Source of the DNA: Ampullaceana balthica
Lineage: Eukaryota; Mollusca; Gastropoda; Lymnaeidae
Length of the DNA stretch: 64,000 nt
Assembly: GCA_944989445.1 (NCBI GenBank)
Contig: CALYLW010000133.1
Span: forward strand, 980,829-1,044,828
Direction of reading: 5' to 3'
Shown in pieces: positions 56,906 to 64,000 of this stretch. Made by a program: the position numbers and the translations under genes. The stretch's first letter is position 1. The number at the start of each line of letters is the position of its first letter. The notes beneath the pieces were generated by a model that was not told the origin of the DNA, searched no databases, and saw nothing but the letters and a program-made list of their open reading frames with translations.

Positions 56906-57075
56906 GAGCCGGATTTCGACACTGCGGTATACTGCACAAAATATTTTCATCCCACTGAGCAGTGTAGCCACAGTGTAGCCACAGTGTAGCAATGCTCACT
57001 CTGTTATTGCAATTGTTTTTTCAAAAGATACGGTCGTAAACTGGGGTGTCGAATTCCGGCTCCATTGTAGTCACA
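56895..57075. repeat. inverted repeat closing the 22-bp array
   Basis: Left arm CTGTGACTAC..TGGAGCCGG and TTTCGACAC (56,891-56,922); right arm GTGTCGAATTCCGGCTCC then TTGTAGTCACAG (57,045-57,076), about 30 matching bases including array sequence. The ~120-bp spacer holds three AGTGTAGCCAC units in reverse orientation. Confidence 0.88.
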
Positions 57076-57135
57076 GTGTAGCCACAGTGTAGCCGCAGTG
57101 TTGCCACAGTGTAGCCACATTGTAGCCACAGTCTA
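57064..57135. repeat. reverse-orientation AGTGTAGCCAC array
   Basis: Six to seven 11-bp units of AGTGTAGCCAC, the reverse complement of the GTGGCTAC part of the 22-bp array; so the array flips orientation here. Confidence 0.88.
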
Positions 57136-57504
57136 ACATGAACCGTTGTAAGTTAGACCCCTTTGATTGTAGGCATGCTTCGCACAATATTCGTCAGTCC
57201 CTATAGTAATCCCATATTTCTTATTCAAAGCTCTCTGCGGTGTTGTAGGGTTTTGGCGGTGTGGTGGCATATCTGATGTGGTGTGAGGAGTTTTCGCACA
57301 AGCGTCTTATCTTGACCAGCGTCGTGTGTCCACGTGACTGTGTGAGCCAGGCGTCCTTCTCTCCACCCCACCCCCACCCCCCCCCCATAGACCCTGGTTC
57401 CGCGATAAGGAGAAAATCTTGGCTGTTGACACGAGGCTTAGATGCCGCCTGTCAAAACATGCAGTGAGCAGATAACCACAGCGGTTGCCGGGTTGCCTTG
57501 TGTA
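57136..57504. other. unique sequence with C-run
   Basis: C-run at 57,365-57,386. A 68-residue frame at 57,261-57,467 has no recognisable motif. Confidence 0.45.
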
Positions 57505-57716
57505 TGTGACCATGTGGTCAGTGGAGATGTGAGCATATGGTGAGTGGATATGTGAGCACATGGTCAGTGGATATGGGAGCATATGGTCAGTGGATATGTG
57601 AGCATATGGTCATTGGAGATGTAAGCATATGGTCAGTGGATATGTGAGACCATGGTCAGTGGAGATGTGAGACCATGGTCAGGGAATATGTGAGCACATG
57701 GTCAATGGATATGTTT
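57505..57716. repeat. 23-bp minisatellite, about nine copies
   Basis: CATATGGTCAGTGGATATGT then GAG, period 23, with GAGATG and ACATGG/CCATGG variants. Confidence 0.92.
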
Positions 57717-57933
57717 GCAGGAAAAATAAATTTCACAGGGAAATAACCACAATCAAACAGCGTCTAATAAACAAATCTTTCATGGAAACCAATTTTACAC
57801 GTGACTTTTACTAATCAAAATAAAGTGGGTTGAGACTGCAATCAAGCTGGGTAGATAAAAATGTCATATAAAAATGGTCTACGTAGTAGGCTTAACGGGA
57901 CGACACAAAACAACCATTTTCCGCCATTTTTTC

Positions 57934-58095
57934 GCGGTAGTCATGGTGTCACTCCCTCACGACTTACCCCATAGACCTCCTCCAAGTCTGCCACTACCAA
58001 ATAACGAGGACACGCATGTTATGTATTGGCGTCACCCATTGTGATGATGTCAGCCGGTGTGGTCCGCACCCCCGCAACCCTCAGTGACGCCTTTG
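57934..58095 (+). mobile_element. hAT MITE family R3, 5'-truncated copy
   Basis: Matches R3 from GGTAGTCATGGTGTCACTCC to the end CCTCAGTGACGCC; the usual CAGTGGCGTCACTAGGG start is absent. Confidence 0.8.
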
Positions 58096-58394
58096 CTTTT
58101 ATGGTTTTCTCTTTATGGTGTGGAGCTGAGTGTCTTTAAAATTGTATTTTGTAACTAAAAACCTGACATAAGATAACCAAATATCCTGAAAACCCTGTTT
58201 GAGGATCACTGGAATCATCTGTGGTTTTGTCGTTTCTCTCTCCACTCTGTAGTGTAAGTTATTTATTTCGGTGTGTTTAGCTTCAGGGGCTATTGTTAGT
58301 GCTGAGCTCAGTCGTATCTCAAGTATTCTCGCTTATTACAACGTTTTTATTTACCACGTCTTTATTAACTTGCTATCGTTCCTGTTTGTCTGTC

Positions 58395-58700
58395 TGTCCG
58401 CAAAATGTCAAAATTTCCAACGTAAAATTAAACCATTTCTGATGGTCCTAGAGATCTCAAAATGTTACCACACAGAGATCTTGGATGACAATACATTGTA
58501 TCAAAATTTCAGATCGATGTAATGTACCGTAATTAAATTAATGCATTTTTAGTTTATCTTTATATAAGCATATGTATCGACGTGCCAATGGAGTTCACCC
58601 CAGCCATCGATGACTACATCGTCTTGTTTACAGCAAGGGGAGTTTAGTCAGTTTCAGTCTGTAAATGTTTATCACGTGATGCGTTTAAAGAAATAACATT
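58395..58700 (+). mobile_element. R1 family fragment
   Basis: TTTGTCTGTCTGTCCG, ATCAAAATTTCAGATCGATG, AATGTACCGTAATTAAATTA and GGGGAGTTTAGTCAGTTTCA match other R1 copies. The terminal TATAAATCC motifs are missing, so it is truncated. Confidence 0.7.
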
Positions 58701-58737
58701 CTCAATATACTCTATGATTTTATTCTTAGAGTAAAAA

Positions 58738-59128
58738 TAATAAAATAAATAGAGGTAAAAAAGATTTTTTAACACCACGTTTTTATAAGTGGACTAAAAA
58801 GAAATGAATAATTTGAAACTTATGAGTTCAAAATGTGGGGCGGGCGCTTATGAGGTTTAACATATGAGGTTTAACATATGAGGTTTAACATATGAGGTTT
58901 AACATATGAGGTTTAACATATGCAGTTCATTCATTCTCTCACTTATAGATCTCTCTTTTGCCTTCTTAATTATAAATCTTTAATTTTTATACCTAACACC
59001 CGCCTTACGTTTTTAGTCATATTAAATGAAAATACTTGAGCTTATAAGTTTTAAATTATTTTCTTCTTTTTAGGCCACTTATAAAAACGTGTTTTTAAAA
59101 AATCTTTTTTACCTCTATTTATTATAGC
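58738..59128. mobile_element. foldback (long inverted repeat) element, ~390 bp
   Basis: Left arm AAATAGAGGTAAAAAAGATT then TTTTAACACCACGTTTTTAT (58,747-58,830) pairs with the right arm (about 59,040-59,121; reverse complement AAATAGAGGTAAAAAAGATT, TTTTTAAAAACACG). Arms of ~85 bp match apart from small changes and surround ~210 bp. Inside is a 14-bp tandem repeat. Superfamily unknown. Confidence 0.85.
58850..58923. repeat. 14-bp repeat, five copies
   Basis: TATGAGGTTTAACA in tandem within the loop of the foldback element. Confidence 0.95.
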
Positions 59129-59164
59129 TGCCAATTTGATCATTTCACTAGTTTTTTTTTCGTA

Positions 59165-59645
59165 TATTACCTTATCTGTTACAGACGCTCTTCTATACAG
59201 AAAACTATTGTGCACTACGCTTATACGCGGTTTATGTCCAGTCTTGCATTTTTGTTAGAGTTTTAAATGTAGATATGTTTCCTCAGGCAACCCCTTCCAC
59301 GTCCAAATTCCGGACGGGATGAACGAGAATTTGTATGTGTTTGTTCTTGCATACGAAATAAGAAAGGTGTTTTTTTTATCCCTATGTCTATCTGAGGGTT
59401 GTATTAGATATCTTTATGTTGTATTTCCAAGTTAGAATTAATTGCCGTATGTATTATTACTACTTTGTTCTTCTATCCTCTAGAATCTAGAATTTCAAGG
59501 TTTAATGATTTAACTAATTGTGTTATTCTTGTCAGTCTTGACTATTCTCCAGTAATGAATCTGGCAGCTTTTTAAAAATATTTTTTTTATTTTAAAATTT
59601 TAGTTTATCAATGTTTTCATTGGTGGATGGGCCCCATACAGAAGA
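59165..59645 (-). pseudogene. LINE 3' fragment, minus strand (jockey/CR1-like)
   Basis: Reverse-complement match to the 3' part of the LINE at 61,250-62,050: the tail (CAGACGCTCTTCTATACAGA at ~59,183) and the C-terminal coding end with a degraded version of FPSGIRAWNGLPEET at ~59,290. Frames are broken. Contains only the C-terminal tail region and 3' end, so it is 5' truncated. Confidence 0.8.
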
Positions 59646-61249
59646 CGTATATTATAGTAAAGGTCTCACTAAAATAATGTAGCATTTCAGTTTTATATTC
59701 TTATTACATCTGTAAAAGTTTCTCTTTATAAAGCCTAGGTGTTTTTTAAGAAGATCTTAAACAATTTATTATATTTATTCTTCTTTAACATCATCTATAA
59801 CATAGCTTATTGAATCTTCCACATCTGCCATTGCTTCCACATTCTAGATTATCTTGTTTTATATCTTTTCAAATATCGTCCACATTAAAATTTCGTATCC
59901 ACGATCTTTTACGTGTAGGGCGATTAAGATTTCCTATAACGTGCTAGTGCAATATTTCCAATAGACAACGTATGTCGCCATTGTAATGATTTTCTTCCTG
60001 GTTGCCTAGCAACGCGATATACAGCAAAAACATTGTGTTGTTAATTCTACTATTTTTATTCTTTGTCAGCCGAGCTGCTTTATTCATCATGGAGCTTCTC
60101 TATTTCATCCTGCGGAATTTTTTATTTATATTCCAACACATTGTCAGATAGAGCTGCAATACTTTTTGTTATCTTGTGTGTGTCACAGTATTGTTTTATC
60201 TTGTTCTTTTTTTATTATTTTTTTTTACCTATCTTGCCTTTGTAACTGTCAGCCAATGGTATCCTGCCTCTGTCAGCCATTATATCTTTGTATCTCGTTT
60301 CTGCCAGACTGATGTTTACAGTGAGTCTTGTATTTTAAAAACGGTTCTAGCTCGTGCCGTGTATCTTGTCATCTTACAGCACGGTGAATGAGAAGGAATA
60401 ATTCCTCTAGACACTTTTAAAACATGTTGAAGTGATTAAAATTTTAATTAAAATCTGCACGCACGAGAAGATGGGATCCCCTGGCAAATTGATTTGAATA
60501 AGATTCACCGAACGTTTGAGATCGAATATACAAGGATGATTGAGAAATGTGATGATGGAATAAAATGTTTCAGGATAAAAATAGTTCCAATGACGGCAAG
60601 GATTGTCATTGAGAGGACGGGAAATTAAACTCTGAAGGATAGAATCTTATACTCTAAAAAAGATCTATTTTATTCTTTAACAAAAATTGAACCGTGACTC
60701 GATTATAATTCCAGGGGTGGCCAGCACTGCTATGCAAGGTTGGTGTTGACATATAAACAATACAGAGACGTCTAATTGAATCTCTCGGTCCATGTCTTAC
60801 ACTCGAGCAACCGCCTTTGTTTAGGGTGGAGATTTGATGATAGAAATTATTGATGAGTTTCGGGCCCTGCTGGGATAGCGCCGCTCCGCGAAGCCAAGAC
60901 ATTCTCTGTCGGGAGCTTATAAGGTTTGAATAACAGCCTCATCGCCTCAGACTTTACTCACTGCCGTTAATTTGAAGGGGTAGGATGAAACAACTTTTAA
61001 GAAATAGAAACATTATTTACCTCATATATATATAAATATATGGATACATTATCTATCTTTTGTTAATTTTTTTTTGAATGCGTGAAGTCGAAAGCTGGTT
61101 TAGCAGAAGTCAGATCTGTTGCAGCCAGATTTAGCAGAAGTCAGGCGGATATGAAGCGCAGTATAAACGACTGTATGATACTGATTGTTGTCGCTTTTAT
61201 TGATTTTATTTGTTGGATGAGCTTTTTATTTTTAAAAAATAATGTTATC
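59646..61249. other. AT-rich sequence, no gene recognised
   Basis: Frames of 60-83 residues (60,063-60,245; 60,176-60,391; 60,654-60,902 minus) show no recognisable motif, and a short TA-rich run lies at 61,024-61,041. The region 61,082-61,249 is open and joined in frame to the LINE coding but does not look like LINE protein. Confidence 0.45.
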
Positions 61250-62045
61250 TCGTATTACACATTTAAAAGAAATGGACTTTTGAGTTTCCACCCAGAAAAG
61301 TGTCAACTGTTAAGAGTAACAAAGATAAAGAAACAAATAAATTCAAAATATTACATTCATGGAAAAGAACTGACCCAAACTAAAGATGCAAAATACTTAG
61401 GAGTCATAATAAATGAGAAATTATCATGGAATCCCCATGTCAATGAAGTTATTAAAAAATCAAACAAAACCTTAGGTTTTATTAAAAGAAACCTTTACAA
61501 ATGTAATAAAGACATAAAACTAAAATGCTATCTCCCTTTGGTGAGACCTGTACTAAAATATGCATCTTCTGTATGGGACCCATCCACCAAAGAAAACATT
61601 GATAAACTAGAACAAATCCAAAAAAGAGCTGCCAGATTCATTACTGGAGAATATTCAAAACTGACTAGAATAACACCATTAGTTAAATCCATTAAACCTT
61701 GAAACACTAGAGGATAGAAGAACCAAGAGTAAAGTAGTAATCATACATAAAGCAATAAACTCTAATTTAGAAATACAACACAAAGATAACTTAATACAAC
61801 CCTCAGATAGACATAAGGATAAAAACACCTTTCTTATTCCGTATGCAAGAACAAACTCATACAAATTTTCGTTCTTCCCGTCCGGAATTCGGGCGTGGAA
61901 TGGGTTGCCTGAAGAAACCAGGAAAGCCAACACTTTATCAACATTTAAAACTCTAATAAGAATGCAGGACTAAACACAAACCATAGATAAGCGTAGGACG
62001 CAATAATCTTCTGTATAGAAGGAGCGTCTGTAAACAGATAAGATA
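61250..62045 (+). pseudogene. 5'-truncated LINE, reverse transcriptase C-terminus and 3' end
   Basis: A fragment of a non-LTR retrotransposon. The frame 61,259-61,699 encodes the end of a reverse transcriptase: FHPEKCQLLRVTK, AKYLGVIINEKLSWNPHVNE, KTLGFIKRNLYKCNKDIK, LPLVRPVLKYASSVWDPS and LEQIQKRAARFITGEY, the fingers-thumb region characteristic of jockey/CR1-type LINEs. The catalytic YxDD block lies upstream and is missing. A one-base insertion near 61,694 shifts the frame; the next frame continues NLETLEDRRTKSKVVIIHKA to FFPSGIRAWNGLPEETRKAN, ending at a TAA near 61,971. The 3' UTR ends with GGACGCAATAATCTTCTGTA and TAGAAGGAGCGTCTG, shared with the SINEs. Upstream sequence from 61,082 is fused in frame by chance. 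Confidence 0.92.
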
Positions 62046-62522
62046 AAACTTTGTAATTTTCGAATATTTAATTTTTCAGATAATAATTCATGGAAATATT
62101 TACTTTTAAAAAGCATGCAGTTTATAGCTATACCGTTATAATTCTACAACCAGACTCAATCAATAATAAATCTTTTATATTATAAGCCAAGTCTTTCTAA
62201 AAATTTACATCGGCATGAACAAATTAAATTTTCCAAAAGGAAAGCAAGGTACAAATTATAAAACAGTGTCAAGTTAAAATAAAATGGTCATGGGATGGCA
62301 GACAAGTACACAGAATAAGACTGTAAAACAGAATGTAATAACACAATTCAAACACAGAACAACTGGCTAAGACTGAAGGAAGCAGGGCACCGAAAAGCAT
62401 ATTTTTGAAAAACCTTTTGAAAATAATTCGTAATCGGGGATAGAACTTCTCAGAAAATGCTGCGAGCCACAGCGACCTACATCCTTATTATACGTCCTTT
62501 GACTATCCTCCACTCCTTGCAT
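62046..62522. other. no identifiable feature
   Basis: AT-rich unique sequence leading to the next array. Confidence 0.5.
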
Positions 62523-63024
62523 CTGAGAATACTGTGAGAGTACTGTGAGAGTACTTTGAGAGTACTGTGAGAGTACCGTGAGAGTACTGTGAGAGCACTG
62601 TGAGAGTAATGTGAGAGCACTGTGAGAGTACTGTGAGAGTAATTTGAGAGTACTGTGAGAGTACTGTGAGAGTACTGTGAGAGCACTGTGAGAGTACTGT
62701 GAGAGTACTGTGAGAGTACTGTGAGAGTACTGTGAGAGTACTGTGAGAGCACAGTGAGAGTACTGTGAGAGTACTCTGCGAATACTCTGCGAGAGTACTG
62801 TGATAGTACTGTGAGAGTACTGTGAGAGTACTGTGAGAGTACTGTGAGAGTACTCTGCGAATACTCTGCGAGAGTACTGTGAGAGTACTGTGAGAGTACT
62901 GTGAGAGAACTGTGAGTGTACTGTGAGAGTACTGCGACTGTACTGTGAGAGTACTGTGAGAGTACTGTGAAAGTATTGTGAGAGTACTGTGAGAGTACTG
63001 TGAGAGTACTGTGAGAGTACTGTA
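62523..63024. repeat. 11-bp minisatellite
   Basis: About 45 units of ACTGTGAGAGT. A longer variant segment (ACTCTGCGAATACTCTGCGA) occurs at ~62,772 and ~62,852, showing block duplication. The minus strand lacks stops, so an overlapping 248-residue frame (SQYSHSTLTVL repeat) is an artefact. Confidence 0.95.
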
Positions 63025-63298
63025 CCCCTAGGCATTGCTTGGGACTCTACAATATGATACCCACAATTTAAAAAAAGACAAATAAAATTATATCTAAAAA
63101 AACAACCACACATTTAACATTGTTCCGTATAAATTATGGATCAGTGTTGATTTTATTTTATTTCTACAATTTGGGGGGGGGGCTTTCTGTAAAACAGTGC
63201 GGCTAAAGAATCTAGACTGAAGTAATCTTTGAAAGCGTGCAAAGTTTAATGTGAAACAATTTGTAGTGCTCCAAAGCATGGTATTTCATGGCACGGCA
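63025..63298. other. no identifiable feature
   Basis: Unique sequence with a G-run at 63,173-63,182. Confidence 0.5.
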
Positions 63299-63307
63299 AC
63301 TTGGTGA

Positions 63308-64000
63308 GGCAATACCCCATGAGTCGAATGATAAACTTGTATGGTGATGTAATACCCCATGAGTCTAATGATAAACTTGTATGGTGATGCAATACCCCAT
63401 GAGTCTAATGATAAACTTGTATGGTGATGCAATACCCCATGAGTCTAATGATAAACTTGTATGGTGATGCAATACCCCGTGAGTCTATTGATAAACTTGT
63501 ATGGTGATGCAATACCCCATGAGTCTAATGATAAACTTGTATGGTGATGCAATACCCCATGAGTCTAATGATAAACTTGTATGGTGATGCAATACCCCAT
63601 GAGTCTAATGATAAACTTGTATGGTGATGCAATACCCCATGAGTCTAATGATAAACTTGTATGGTGATGCAATACCCCATTAGTCTAATGATAAACTTGC
63701 ATGGTGATGCAATACCCCATGAGTCAAATGATAAATTTGTATGGTGATGCAATACCCCATGAGTCTAATGATAAACTTGTATGGTGATGCAATACCCCAT
63801 GAGTCTAATGATAAACGTGTATGGTGATGCAATACCCCATGAGTCTAATGATAAACTTGTATGGTGATGCAATACCCCATGAGTCTAATGATAAACTTGT
63901 ATGGTGATGCAATACCCCATGAGTCGAATGATAAACTTGTATGGTGATGCAATACCCCATGAGTCTAATGATAAACTTGTATGGTGATGCAATACCCCAT
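63308..64000. repeat. 40-bp minisatellite running off the window
   Basis: About 17 units of AATACCCCATGAGTCTAATG then ATAAACTTGTATGGTGATGC, period 40, nearly identical. The first unit has GTCG and TGGTGAGGC variants. The array continues past 64,000. Confidence 0.96.

Noticed and set aside
61082..61258. A membrane-anchored N-terminus for the reverse transcriptase frame
   Set aside because: The sequence before the LINE homology is unrelated AT-rich DNA that happens to be open.
62367..63113. A 248-residue minus-strand Ser/Thr/Leu-rich protein
   Set aside because: Read-through of the 11-bp repeat.

Overview
This window is non-coding eukaryotic DNA, almost certainly from an invertebrate animal genome; the mix of hAT, Helitron, mariner-like, jockey/CR1-like LINE and tRNA-derived SINE sequences would suit a mollusc or other lophotrochozoan, but that placement is inference. 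I find no intact cellular gene, no convincing exon, no rRNA or functional tRNA, no CRISPR array and no bacterial-type operon. The long open frames here come mostly from tandem repeats whose units lack stop codons; the rest are decayed transposase or reverse-transcriptase fragments.

About 24 kb (over a third of the window) is tandem repeat, in roughly 25 separate arrays with units of 11 to 66 bp. The dominant one is a very uniform 35-bp satellite at 23,970-32,873, about 254 copies. It is followed by a solo LTR with a perfect 5-bp target duplication and then a last 1.7 copies. Other large arrays are a 22-bp repeat (53,845-56,905), a 24-bp repeat (35,688-37,917) and a 16-bp repeat (12,747-14,046).

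Layout. 0-1.2 kb: a SINE whose body segment has grown into an 18-copy 44-bp array. 1.2-11 kb: a 186-bp hAT MITE, several minisatellites and polypyrimidine tracts, and one copy of dispersed family R1. 11-12 kb: a second R1 copy carrying a nested SINE. 12.7-17.6 kb: the 16-bp array, then a 3.5-kb Helitron-like element built of ~165-bp monomers in an ~829-bp higher-order repeat. 17.7-20.5 kb: a hAT element with a broken P52rIPK-like transposase and a nested mariner/pogo-like insertion. 22-33.3 kb: four consecutive arrays ending in the satellite. 33.3-35.2 kb: a ZMYM1-like hAT transposase pseudogene split by a third R1 copy. 35.7-41.2 kb: 24-bp array, (GA)n, a Helitron-like short element, and a 16-bp array. 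42.4-50.7 kb: two related hAT elements of 2.6 and 2.9 kb with different nested insertions. 51.2-53.5 kb: a third hAT element with a perfect 8-bp target duplication and two nested insertions. 53.8-57.1 kb: 22-bp array ending in an inverted-repeat junction. 58-62 kb: a foldback element and two oppositely oriented LINE fragments. 62.5 kb to the end: 11-bp and 40-bp arrays, the last running off the edge.

The parts relate by history rather than function. The SINE and the LINE share a 3' tail, the classic sign that the LINE machinery mobilised the SINE. Nested insertions give a relative order of events. At least one minisatellite can be traced directly to a transposon segment.
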